From NCBI GenBank assembly GCA_965117025.1, contig OZ220746.1, positions 2,790,001-2,854,000 of the forward strand: 64,000 bases of DNA, in the 5' to 3' direction. Positions within the stretch are counted from its first letter, which is position 1. Each line of letters begins with the position of its first letter. Position numbers and translations under genes: made by a program. This DNA is from VXPQ01 sp965117025. Its GTDB lineage: Bacteria; Bacteroidota; Rhodothermia; Rhodothermales; VXPQ01. The notes beneath the pieces were generated by a model. It saw nothing but the letters and a program-made list of their open reading frames with translations, was not told the origin of the DNA and searched no databases. Shown here piece after piece: positions 25,981-34,386 of the stretch.

Positions 25981-27368
25981 GGCCTGTTAAGAGGCCCTTC
26001 AAGAAGATGCGCCAGCATGATGTCCTGTATGTCTGTTGCGGGCAGGGGAGAAGTGGAGAGTAGTTCGGGACGGTTGGACAGGATGAGCGGCCCGTCCAGC
26101 GGATCGTCGGGCAGCCGCCCATGCGATCCCTTGACAAGAGATGGATCCAGCGGGATCACGTCCAGCAGGTAGCGAAATCCCAGTTTCTTTTGCAATAGCC
26201 GGAATCCTGCCCGTAATCGGGCCGAGGGGAGGGCCGGGTCCAGAAAGAGTTCGCAGGGATCGTAGCCCGGTTTGCGATGGATGTCCACGGTCCGCGCAAA
26301 ATCAGGCGCCCGGTCGTCATCCAGCCAGTAGTAATACGTAAACCAGGCATCCTGGTCGGCAATGGCTACAAGATCACCGGCCCGGGGATGGTTCAGTCCA
26401 TGGGCCGCCCGCGCTTCTCCGTACAGAACGGAAGCCACTCCGCCCGTTGCTGCGACGAGCGCGCGCACCTCTTCCAGCACATCCGGGTTGTTCACGTATA
26501 CATGTGCTACCTGATGGTCCGCGACAGCGAAGGCCTGGCTGGCGCCTGCGTCAAGAAGTTCGCGTCCCAGTTCTTCACGTATCCGCAGGAATCCTTCTCT
26601 CCGGAGAATGCGGTTGAGCGACACGGATCGGCGCACCGGCGTAATACCGTATTCCGACAGGACAAGGACGGCGCATCCCTGCGATTCGTAGTGGGTGACG
26701 AGTTCCTCGCAGATTCCGTCAATCTGTGCTACTTCTTTGGCCACACCGGCTCCTTCCGATCCCTCGCGTTGCAGTACATAATCGAGATGGGGCAGATAGA
26801 TGAGTGTCATGCCGGGATCGTACCGGGCATCCACATACAAGGATGCCCGCGCAATCCATTCGCTCGAACGGATGGTCGTTCCGGGTCCCCAGAACTCGAA
26901 TAGCGGGAACGATCCCAATTTCTGTCGGAGTTCCGATCGCAGTTTGGCCGGTTCCGTCCAGGTATCCGGGATTTTGCGTCCATCGGCGGGATACATGGGG
27001 CGGGGCGTGGCCGCATAGTCCACCGACGAATACATATTATACCACCAGAACATGTTGGCGCAGGTGAAGTCCGGGATACCGAGACGGCGGGCCTTTTCCC
27101 ATACTTTCTCGTGCTGCACGAGCCGGTTCGACTGCCGCCAGAATCGGATTTCGCCTTCGTCCCGAACATACCAGCCGTTGCCAACCGCGCCATGTTCCGA
27201 GGGCATTACACCAGTCAGCAGAGTGGACTGCATGGAGCAGGTGACGGCGGGCAGGACGGGGGTTACTTCCGCTGCTTTTCCGCGTTGCGCCCAGGAGCTC
27301 AGAAAAGGCGCCTGCGGCAGGAGGCGCGGGGTCAGTCCGACGACGTTCAGTACGGCGAGTTTCGGCAT
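25977..27368 (-). CDS. eboF: EboF-like alkaline phosphatase-superfamily protein
   Basis: 463 residues from the ATG at 27368 (MPKLAVLNVVGLTP). The fold is of the type I phosphodiesterase/nucleotide pyrophosphatase group: PAVTCSMQSTLLTGVMPSEHG holds the usual nucleophile Thr, and VADHQVAHVYV follows later. The normal N-terminal metal motif (DG) reads VGL, and the usual SDHG reads SEYG, so metal binding may be altered. It is the last gene of an ebo cluster, 20 bp after eboE. In Nostoc the ebo genes are needed to move the scytonemin precursor to the periplasm; the role of the individual protein is unknown. Confidence 0.85.
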   Translation of the reverse strand: MPKLAVLNVVGLTPRLLPQAPFLSSWAQRGKAAEVTPVLPAVTCSMQSTLLTGVMPSEHGAVGNGWYVRDEGEIRFWRQSNRLVQHEKVWEKARRLGIPDFTCANMFWWYNMYSSVDYAATPRPMYPADGRKIPDTWTEPAKLRSELRQKLGSFPLFEFWGPGTTIRSSEWIARASLYVDARYDPGMTLIYLPHLDYVLQREGSEGAGVAKEVAQIDGICEELVTHYESQGCAVLVLSEYGITPVRRSVSLNRILRREGFLRIREELGRELLDAGASQAFAVADHQVAHVYVNNPDVLEEVRALVAATGGVASVLYGEARAAHGLNHPRAGDLVAIADQDAWFTYYYWLDDDRAPDFARTVDIHRKPGYDPCELFLDPALPSARLRAGFRLLQKKLGFRYLLDVIPLDPSLVKGSHGRLPDDPLDGPLILSNRPELLSTSPLPATDIQDIMLAHLLEGPLNRP

Positions 27369-27388
27369 AGCGGGTGCGGCGGACGGCC

Positions 27389-28633
27389 TTATCCGGCTTG
27401 TTCGATGCAGTCCATCACCCACGCGTACTCACGCACGATGGAGGATACGATGTCGGTTTTGAGTGGGTCCGGAAGTACTTCCCAGGTGTAGGTTTCTATC
27501 TCGAGGTGGGAGCACGAGGCGTCCCGGAGGACCCGCGCCAGGGTGGTCACAATGTCTTCTTGCGTCGAGTAGAAATGCGGAAACCGGTCGATGAAAACGG
27601 GCACATGGTAGTGGATACGCCATTCTTCCGCACGCTCGGTTACAAGGCAGGGCAAGGCATCGGGCAGGTCCGGGTAGCGGTGTAGCGTACCGTCCTGAGA
27701 TCGGGCGACCACCTGGTGCAGGTAGGTGGATTCGGCGAAGGGTTCCAGCGCTTCGGCCAATGCATTCCGGGTCGTTTGTTGCTCTCCGGCATCCGGTTCT
27801 TCCAGCGGGACGCGTAATGCAGCGCTGATCTGGATTTTACTGAGTTGGACTCCCGCTCTCTCGAATGAAGAGAGCGCTTCGCCGGGCGATTCGAATTCCA
27901 CCGCAAAATGGCACGTGTCGTAGCACAGGCGGATATGCTCACGCAGGATATCCTCTGCCTGGGACGAAGTCAGGCCATGTTCCCGGGCCAGACGGCTTGC
28001 GCCGTGCGTCCAGAGCCATTCTTTAAAAAAAGACACGGTTTCGGCAGTGTTTTCGATCAGGCAATCCGGCTCCGGCTCGATACCGATGTGGATGAGTTGT
28101 CCACTGCGTTCGCGTTGTTCGAAAAGCCGGAAGGCGATTTCTGCAAGGTGTCCGCTTCCCGCCCGCAGGGCGTCGTCCCGGGCATCCTGATTTTCCAGCC
28201 ACGGTTTGTAGGAGATGGGCGATGTCGAAATACTGCCCTCGACGCCGTCAGGCAGAAGCCGCGCCAGGATCTCCGCGAGGCGTTCCGTATAGATCCGCCG
28301 TTCGGCAGTGCGCCAGTCCGGCTTGTATACCTCGTCCTTGACACGCTGCCGGTGGAAATTGCCGTACGGGAAACCGTTGATCGTGAAGGCATACAGTCCG
28401 TGGTTTTCCAGCAGGCTGCAGAAACGGTCCAGTTTGGCTTCGTTCCCGGTCAGTTCCTCCGCCGCGCGGTTGGAGAGCCGCAGGCCGATTCCCATGGACG
28501 CATCGGGCGCCACCTGTTTCCTGACGGCGGTTGCATACGTCCGGAGGTTTTCCTCCACCTCGTCGAGCGTTTCGCCGGGATGGATGTTGGCGCAGTAGGT
28601 CAGTTCCAGGCTATCGCCTTGCCGAATGCGCAT
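27389..28633 (-). CDS. eboE: EboE-like TIM-barrel metabolite traffic protein
   Basis: 414 residues beginning MRIRQGDSLELTYCANIHPGE. The sequence resembles the xylose isomerase-like TIM-barrel superfamily, with IGIEPEPDCLIENT and LCYDTCHFAVEFE supplying Glu, Asp and His that could bind metal. It is the EboE component of the ebo cluster, located 6 bp after eboD and 20 bp before eboF. No signal peptide. Reaction unknown; assignment rests on sequence character and the surrounding eboA, B, D and F genes. Confidence 0.88.
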   Translation of the reverse strand: MRIRQGDSLELTYCANIHPGETLDEVEENLRTYATAVRKQVAPDASMGIGLRLSNRAAEELTGNEAKLDRFCSLLENHGLYAFTINGFPYGNFHRQRVKDEVYKPDWRTAERRIYTERLAEILARLLPDGVEGSISTSPISYKPWLENQDARDDALRAGSGHLAEIAFRLFEQRERSGQLIHIGIEPEPDCLIENTAETVSFFKEWLWTHGASRLAREHGLTSSQAEDILREHIRLCYDTCHFAVEFESPGEALSSFERAGVQLSKIQISAALRVPLEEPDAGEQQTTRNALAEALEPFAESTYLHQVVARSQDGTLHRYPDLPDALPCLVTERAEEWRIHYHVPVFIDRFPHFYSTQEDIVTTLARVLRDASCSHLEIETYTWEVLPDPLKTDIVSSIVREYAWVMDCIEQAG

Positions 28634-28639
28634 GGATCG

Positions 28640-29857
28640 TCAGGAGGTATTTGCGACGATGTTTTCGGCGGCGTTCCGGACGCCGGTTTTTCTCGTGCGC
28701 AAGAGGGCCATTGCCTGGCGGTATACGGACAGATCGACCTCATGCACCTCGATCCCGCGACCGATGCCTGCCAGCAGCATAATGGTCAACACGCCGCCGA
28801 GGTGTTCCCGGAAGGCTTCCAGGCCCCGGAAAACGGATCCCGGATGCTCCGGATCGTCGATGTGTGCGTCGATTTCAGGTACGTACAAGTCGAAACCCAT
28901 TGCTTCGAGGAGGTCGAGTATCCTGGTCCAGTCGCTTGTGGGCAGCAGCCCGCACAGGTGCGAATACGTGGCGTCGAGTGCGATGCCGATAGCCACCGCT
29001 TCCCCGTGCCGCAGGGCATAGTCTGTGAGTTGTTCCAGTTGGTGCGCGGACCAGTGGCCGAAGTCGAGGGGGCGGGAGGTACCCGTTTCAAAGGGATCCC
29101 CGCAGGTGGCGATGTGATCGAGGTGGAGGGCGGCGCACCGGTAGATGAGCCGGGCGATTGCGCTTGCGTCCCGTCGCGGCGGCGCAAGGAGCTCCGTATT
29201 CGCTTCCAGCTCTTCGAAGAAAGCGGCGTCTTTGATAAGCGCCACTTTGATGGCTTCGGCGATACCGCTGCGCCAGTCGCGGTCGGATAACGAGGGCAGG
29301 AACGAGAGGTCGTTGACCACGGCGTACGGAGGTGCGAACGTGCCAAGAAAGTTCTTGGTGCGCAAGGCGTTTACACTGTTTTTTACCCCCACGCCTGAAT
29401 CGTTCTGGCCGAGTACCGTAGTAGGCATTCGAAGAAGGCGGATGCCCCGATGTGCAGTGGCGGCGGCATATCCTGCAAGATCCAGCACGGAGCCGCCCCC
29501 GATCGCCAGGATGTACGAGTGCCGGCATAGCCCGGCTTGTTGTATAGCGGAGTGCAGATCACTGACAAGCGCCGGGTCGTTTTTGGCTGCCTCTCCTGCG
29601 GGTACAAGCAGGGCGGGGCGCAGGCTCAACGAAGCCGCCCGCTGTGAAAAGTAGGCGGCCACGCGCTTGGGGAGGCCCGGGTAATGGGGAAGTAACCCTT
29701 CGTCGATCACAGCCAGCATCTTGCGGGAGGCAGGGCCCTCTTCCGTTTCGACGATGCGGCCGAGCAGGTCGTTTTCCGGGTTGAAAGCGTCCGTGACGAA
29801 ATGTACGTCGTATCGGAAGGTGACGTGAATATCCTGCCGGATTGTTTGCATCGGCAA
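28640..29857 (-). CDS. eboD: EboD-like 3-dehydroquinate synthase homologue
   Basis: 405 residues. The NAD-binding loop is LAIGGGSVLDLAGYAAA, followed by MPTTVLGQNDSGVGVKNSVN; the metal ligands are the Glu in GIAEAIKVALI and the His residues in LDFGHWSAHQLE and LRHGEAVAIG, all as in dehydroquinate synthase. Context places it in the ebo cluster as EboD, a sugar-phosphate-cyclase-like enzyme distinct from the shikimate AroB; its substrate is unknown. The next upstream gene on this strand, eboB, is separated from it by an inserted fic gene. Confidence 0.88.
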   Translation of the reverse strand: MPMQTIRQDIHVTFRYDVHFVTDAFNPENDLLGRIVETEEGPASRKMLAVIDEGLLPHYPGLPKRVAAYFSQRAASLSLRPALLVPAGEAAKNDPALVSDLHSAIQQAGLCRHSYILAIGGGSVLDLAGYAAATAHRGIRLLRMPTTVLGQNDSGVGVKNSVNALRTKNFLGTFAPPYAVVNDLSFLPSLSDRDWRSGIAEAIKVALIKDAAFFEELEANTELLAPPRRDASAIARLIYRCAALHLDHIATCGDPFETGTSRPLDFGHWSAHQLEQLTDYALRHGEAVAIGIALDATYSHLCGLLPTSDWTRILDLLEAMGFDLYVPEIDAHIDDPEHPGSVFRGLEAFREHLGGVLTIMLLAGIGRGIEVHEVDLSVYRQAMALLRTRKTGVRNAAENIVANTS

Positions 29858-29959
29858 GGGCTTTCCTGCTATGAATGGCTGTACAAAAGGCTGGCCGGTC
29901 CGAATTTACCGGCTTTGGCGGTATAATACCCGTCTGCCGTCGAAAAGATCAGGAAACAA

Positions 29960-29998
29960 GGGATACTCTGAGCTTTGCGGACTTAATCAGAGTATCCC
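29960..29998. repeat. Intergenic hairpin repeat, full copy B
   Basis: GGGATACTCTGA (29960-29971) and TCAGAGTATCCC (29987-29998) make a perfect 12-bp stem around a 15-nt loop, GCTTTGCGGACTTAA. It lies between the divergent eboD and fic genes. The loop and inner stem match the copy at 19081-19109, and the right arm matches half-copies at 44771, 45861 and 49985. Confidence 0.85.
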
Positions 29999-30080
29999 AG
30001 GGGGTATGGTGCATCATGTGTCGACGGGGCAGGCCACGAGCGCTGCGCAAGGGATGGACGAACCCGCCGATGTTTATTTT

Positions 30081-30140
30081 CTCCGCAATTTTTGCGGCGA
30101 TTATTTGCATTTGCGGAGATTGAAACGTATAATCACCGCA
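30081..30140 (+). promoter_or_regulatory. fic promoter with an array of four operator-like half-sites
   Basis: A -35 TTGCAT (30105-30110) and a perfect -10 TATAAT (30128-30133) are separated by 17 bp. Four related half-sites cover it: CTCCGCAA (30081, inverted), TTGCGGCGATTAT (30092), TTTGCGGAGATT (30110) and ATAATCACCGCA (30129, inverted, over the -10). The predicted transcription start is within a few bases of the ATG at 30142, so the mRNA may be leaderless. Autorepression by the winged-helix tail of Fic is a plausible inference. Confidence 0.65.
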
Positions 30141-30141
30141 T

Positions 30142-31302
30142 ATGATGCGTAGAATACATATCCATGAGCATCCTGACTGGCCTCGTTTCCACTGGAATCA
30201 CGAGGCCCTGGCCAACCTGCTGGCTACCGTACGGTACCGTCAGGGGCGTCTCCTTGGCCGCATGGAGGCGCTGGGTTTCGATCTTCGACAGGAAGCGGTG
30301 CTCCGGACGCTTACCGAGGATGTTCTTAAGACCAGCGACATCGAAGGAGAGAAGTTGGACACGGAACAGGTTCGCTCCTCGCTTGCCCGGCATCTCGGGA
30401 TAGATATCGGGGGGCTTCGTCGTGTGGATCGTAACGTGGAAGGGATTGTCCGGATGATGCTCGACGCCACGAATTGTTATCATTTGCCCCTGACGGCCGA
30501 GCGGCTATGGGATTGGCATGCCTGGTTGTTTCCTGACGGGCGCAGTGGCTTGAGATGGATTACTACAGGGTCCTGGCGTGATGACCGTACCGGCCCCATG
30601 CAGGTGGTTTCCGGGCCTGTCGGTCGTGAGCAGGTGCATTTCGGGGCGCCGCCTGCCGAGCGGCTCGATCAGGAAATGAAACGTTTTCTCGAGTGGTTCA
30701 ACGCGTCCGACGAAATGGATGGCGTGCTCAGGGCCGGGCTGGCCCATCTCTGGTTTGTCACCATCCATCCTTTCGACGATGGCAACGGACGGATCGCCCG
30801 GGCCCTTGCAGACATGGCGCTGGCCGGTTCGGAAAAAAGCCCGCAACGTTTCTACAGCATGTCGTCGCAAATCCGGAAGGAGCGCGCAGATTATTACAGG
30901 ATCCTGGAAGCAACCCAACAAGGCTCGATGGACATTTCCTTGTGGATGTACTGGTTTCTGGATTGTCTGAAACGGGCCATTGACGGCGCCGAAACAACCC
31001 TTGACGCGGTGTTGGACAAGGCCCGGTTTTGGCAGCGAGTTGCCGGATTTCCTTTCAATGAGCGCCAGCGCGATGTGCTCACCCGTCTCCTCGACGGGTT
31101 CGAGGGCAAGCTCACCAGCTCGAAATGGGCGAAGCTTGCGAAATGCTCCCAGGACACGGCGCTGCGGGATATCAGGGAGCTCATCGAAGGCGGCATTCTC
31201 CTTCGCAACCCGGGAGGAGGACGCAGCACGACCTATAAACTCGTGGATTTCGAGCCCTTGGACAGTGGCGCAGCCCAGGACGGATCCATCCCTCCTCAAT
31301 AA
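30142..31302 (+). CDS. Fic-domain AMP-transferase with N-terminal inhibitory helix and C-terminal winged helix
   Basis: 386 residues. The DUF4172-type N-terminus (HPDWPRFHWN) is followed by the inhibitory motif TSDIEG ([S/T]xxxE[G/N]) near residues 64-69, the Fic active-site loop HPFDDGNGRIAR near residue 210, and a C-terminal winged helix (~residues 305-375) ending in GRSTTYKL. Fic enzymes transfer AMP from ATP to a hydroxyl of a target protein; the inhibitory Glu blocks ATP until relieved. All motifs look intact. It lies on the strand opposite the ebo genes, between eboB (4-bp convergent gap) and eboD (divergent), where eboC normally is. ATG 30142 and 30145 are both possible starts. Confidence 0.93.
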   Translation: MMRRIHIHEHPDWPRFHWNHEALANLLATVRYRQGRLLGRMEALGFDLRQEAVLRTLTEDVLKTSDIEGEKLDTEQVRSSLARHLGIDIGGLRRVDRNVEGIVRMMLDATNCYHLPLTAERLWDWHAWLFPDGRSGLRWITTGSWRDDRTGPMQVVSGPVGREQVHFGAPPAERLDQEMKRFLEWFNASDEMDGVLRAGLAHLWFVTIHPFDDGNGRIARALADMALAGSEKSPQRFYSMSSQIRKERADYYRILEATQQGSMDISLWMYWFLDCLKRAIDGAETTLDAVLDKARFWQRVAGFPFNERQRDVLTRLLDGFEGKLTSSKWAKLAKCSQDTALRDIRELIEGGILLRNPGGGRSTTYKLVDFEPLDSGAAQDGSIPPQ

Positions 31303-31306
31303 GCGA

Positions 31307-32227
31307 TCACTCGATAATCAATCCTTTCTCCTTCACGACAGGGGCTTGCCCGCCTCGCAGCACCGAGTTGCCGCCATACAGATCGCGCTGGTCGATCGGC
31401 GCCGGCTCAAGCCAGTCTTTTTCCGAAAATTGTCCGCTTTGCTCGTATGCCTTGAGGGCGTTGTCGTAGGTAACCATGCGGATCACGTCTTCCGGGATAT
31501 CCCGCTCCGCCATGAGCCGGGCCGTTTTGGGGACGGCCAGCGGGTCGCTGATTCCCCAATCCGCCGAACTGTCGATGAAAATGCGCTCGGCGCCGTATTC
31601 GCGGACGATCTCGACCATCCGCTCGTTACCCATTTTCGAGAAAGGGTAGATGGTGAATGCGGCCCAATAGCCGCGGTCGAGGACTTCCCGGGCCGTCTCC
31701 TCGTTGTTGTGATCCACAATGACCCGGTCGGGAGAAAGACCGATATCGTCACAGGCATCCATGCTCCGACTCGTCCCCTCTTTTTTGTTGCGATGCGGGG
31801 TATGAATCATCACGAGCATGTCGAGTTCCTTCGCCAGTTCGAGTTGCAGCCGAAAGTACTTGTCTTCGGAGGGCGTCATGTCGTCGTATCCGATTTCTCC
31901 GATGGCGACGACTCCTTCCTTGGCGGCGTAGAGCGGCAGGAGCTCCATCACTTCGTCTGCAAGACGTTCGTTATTGGCTTCTTTGGAATTGAGTCCGATG
32001 GTGCAGTAATGCCGAATGCCGAATTGGCCTGCACGGAATCGTTCCCAGCCCACGATCATGGAGAGATAATCCTTGAAGGCGCCCGCTGTGGTGCGCGGTT
32101 GGCCCAGCCAGAAAGCGGGTTCTATTACGGCCACGATCCCGGCAGCCCGCATGGCCTCGTAGTCGTCCGTGGTCCGGGAAATCATGTGGATATGCGGATC
32201 GATGAACAGGGAGGGGCGTGTCGGCAT
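31307..32227 (-). CDS. eboB: EboB-like TatD-family metal-dependent hydrolase
   Basis: 306 residues. The amidohydrolase-fold metal motifs are FIDPHIHMISRTTDDY (HxH), GEIGYDD, MIHTPHR, VDHNNEE and DSSADWG. TatD relatives are nucleases or hydrolases; in ebo clusters this position is EboB, of unknown substrate. It lies 77 bp after eboA on the minus strand and ends 4 bp from the convergent fic gene. Confidence 0.88.
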   Translation of the reverse strand: MPTRPSLFIDPHIHMISRTTDDYEAMRAAGIVAVIEPAFWLGQPRTTAGAFKDYLSMIVGWERFRAGQFGIRHYCTIGLNSKEANNERLADEVMELLPLYAAKEGVVAIGEIGYDDMTPSEDKYFRLQLELAKELDMLVMIHTPHRNKKEGTSRSMDACDDIGLSPDRVIVDHNNEETAREVLDRGYWAAFTIYPFSKMGNERMVEIVREYGAERIFIDSSADWGISDPLAVPKTARLMAERDIPEDVIRMVTYDNALKAYEQSGQFSEKDWLEPAPIDQRDLYGGNSVLRGGQAPVVKEKGLIIE

Positions 32228-32304
32228 AACGGGATGGATGTATAAACGAAGTCGGTAAGAAAGCGAAATGGGCGCCCGAGAGCGCCTGTTGCAGGTGCGA
32301 AAAC

Positions 32305-33213
32305 TTATGCCGAGTCCCGGATACGGTTCCGGCTGAACGATTCCCAGTTCAACTCGCCGGCTTCGATGCGTTGTTTCAGGACGGGAAATCCGGCAAGAAG
32401 TTCGATGGCGGCAGGGGTATTTGAATCGGTGAGCGCCAGCGCGGCTGCTTCCCGCTCCGCCTCTTTATCGCTGCCCAGTACCCGCTCGAGGTCGTGCAGA
32501 TACCCCTGGTCTGCAAAGGGACCCACCGAGCGCCAGAGTTCAGGAGAAACGGTGCGTCCGGCAGCCCATCTCTCGTGGGCGTAGTCCACGAGCATACGCG
32601 CAAGGGCCGGGTTTACGCGGGCGTCCAACCCGCTCACCTTGTACAGGACGCTATCGGTAAAGAGCGCCTTGAGCACCATCTGGTTCCATGCACCCTCGTC
32701 GAAATACCCTGAGGGATAGGGGTTACGGTGGGCGACGGCCAGAAATACGGAGGTCATATTGCTGCGAATGCCCTCCGCGGCGCGTGCGCGGAAGCGTTCG
32801 GGGAAGGGGTATAGCGGCAACATTCGATACAGGGCTGCGGACTCGCGGACATCGGCGGTCGAGAATACTTGTTCGACCATACCGACATAGGCGTTTTCGT
32901 CGATTGCGGGAAAAGAAAGGATCAGGAGGGCGCGGGCTGCTTCGTCGATGCTCCAGGCAGCCGGATTCCAGCCCGGACGCAGGGCGTCGGCCTGGGCAAG
33001 GTCCGTCTTGTCGAGAGCCAGCGTTTCTTTGGATATCCGGCGGGGCGCGCCGCTGAAGGCCAGAAAACATTTGGAAGCGGGAGCGCCCCCTGAAATTTCC
33101 GCATGACGCGTGCGCAGCCATTGCATGGCTTCCTCGCTGGATTGCCGGGCAATCCATGCCAGGAGCTGTTCGCGCACACGGGGCAGATCAGCCTGATGCC
33201 GGGAGGGGTTCAT
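32305..33213 (-). CDS. eboA: EboA-like protein
   Basis: 302 residues from the ATG at 33213 (MNPSRHQADLPRVREQLLAW). The central part HRNPYPSGYFDEGAWNQMVLKALF and DARVNPALARMLVDYAHERWAAGR fits the EboA family, which has no known enzymatic motif and looks helical. It is the first gene of the cluster. The in-frame upstream extension to 33501 has no conserved features and covers the likely promoter region shared with the divergent tonB-like gene. Confidence 0.85.
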   Translation of the reverse strand: MNPSRHQADLPRVREQLLAWIARQSSEEAMQWLRTRHAEISGGAPASKCFLAFSGAPRRISKETLALDKTDLAQADALRPGWNPAAWSIDEAARALLILSFPAIDENAYVGMVEQVFSTADVRESAALYRMLPLYPFPERFRARAAEGIRSNMTSVFLAVAHRNPYPSGYFDEGAWNQMVLKALFTDSVLYKVSGLDARVNPALARMLVDYAHERWAAGRTVSPELWRSVGPFADQGYLHDLERVLGSDKEAEREAAALALTDSNTPAAIELLAGFPVLKQRIEAGELNWESFSRNRIRDSA

Positions 33214-33458
33214 GGTTCTTCGGGGCCGGGTGGATTGGAAAATATGAGCATTCCATGCAACGGGCCTATAAAGTAACAACGAATCTGCGTTTGCGCGCGA
33301 CCGTTTTGCGCAAAAAATGGGTGGGGTCAACAGGAGCCTGAGGGATCCCGAACCCTGCTGTCGTGTTCCACATTGTGTCGTTTTCTTTGGTTTCAGGTAT
33401 CCTTCTTTCCAAACGTTTCGGCGTCGCTTTTGGCGGGCGCTTGCACACAACGAATCGC

Positions 33459-34184
33459 ATGAAAAAGAACGACTGGATCGGTTTGGGAGCCAGCATTGCA
33501 CTGCACGCCGGAGTGCTCCTCTGGTTTGCTTTTCTTACGGTGGCGCAGGCCGATTCCCGGCAGATAGGCTTTATAGAGGTGGAATTCGGCCCGTATGCGG
33601 AAAGCCGCGCTTCGGAGGAGACGGTGGCTCCGGAAGCACCGCAGGAACCCCCGAAGGAACCTGTACCGGCGCCGGAAGAAGCCAGACAGGTGGACCTGCC
33701 GGACCAGTTGCAACCTGTGGTCGAGGAAGATCAGGTGACGACGCCAGAGGTCGAGGAGGTTTCCCCGGAACGGCAGAACAGCGAGGAAGCGACGGAAGAA
33801 CCTGATCCGGAGCCCGAACCGCCGCCCATTCGCCCGCTTGGCAGCACCGTACCCAGTGAAGCCGGTGAAACGCGCCCTGCTGAAACGGGAGAGGGGCTGG
33901 ATGAATTGACTACCGCTCCCTTCGAAATAGAAGGACTGAACCGTGACCCCATGTATGCCCCGGTTCCCGAGTATCGGACCCAGGTGAATGCGACGATCCG
34001 GGTGCGCATTACCGTCGATCCGCAAGGCCGGATCGCACAGCGCTTTCTGCTGCTGAAGGGGGATGCTGAACTGGAGAAAGCCACGATGGATATCTTGCAG
34101 CGCTGGCGCTTCAATCCGCTGCCCCCCAACGCACCGCAGGAGCCGCAGACGGGCATCGTCACGTTCCGGTTCCGCCTGGAATAA
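33459..34184 (+). CDS. TonB-family energy-transducing protein
   Basis: 241 residues from the ATG at 33459. One N-terminal membrane span (IGLGASIALHAGVLLWFAFL), then about 110 Pro/Glu-rich residues that span the periplasm, then a TonB C-terminal fold (ATIRVRITVDPQGRI...ATMDILQRWRFNPLP...VTFRFRLE). TonB couples the proton gradient of ExbBD to outer-membrane receptors. No exbB or exbD is in the window. A TonB-dependent receptor follows 202 bp downstream. Confidence 0.9.
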   Translation: MKKNDWIGLGASIALHAGVLLWFAFLTVAQADSRQIGFIEVEFGPYAESRASEETVAPEAPQEPPKEPVPAPEEARQVDLPDQLQPVVEEDQVTTPEVEEVSPERQNSEEATEEPDPEPEPPPIRPLGSTVPSEAGETRPAETGEGLDELTTAPFEIEGLNRDPMYAPVPEYRTQVNATIRVRITVDPQGRIAQRFLLLKGDAELEKATMDILQRWRFNPLPPNAPQEPQTGIVTFRFRLE

Positions 34185-34386
34185 CGGCAGGAAGTAATAG
34201 AAACCCGCCCTATCGCTCACCGTACAGCACGGCATCCCTCTCCACATTTTCTGTTCAAACACACCCTGTGCGCTTGGCATAGAAATTGCTACTGTTTTAA
34301 ACGAGTCTGATTAATCGTTTCTTGCGCAGGAAGAGGTGTTGCTTTTCTCTTTTAGAACAGGTTCGTGGGCCGGGCAGAGGTCCGGC

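Noticed and set aside
25979..25997. Rho-independent terminator between the GT2 gene and eboF
   Set aside because: GGGCCT/AGGCCC can form a stem, but no T-run follows on either strand and most of it is coding for eboF.
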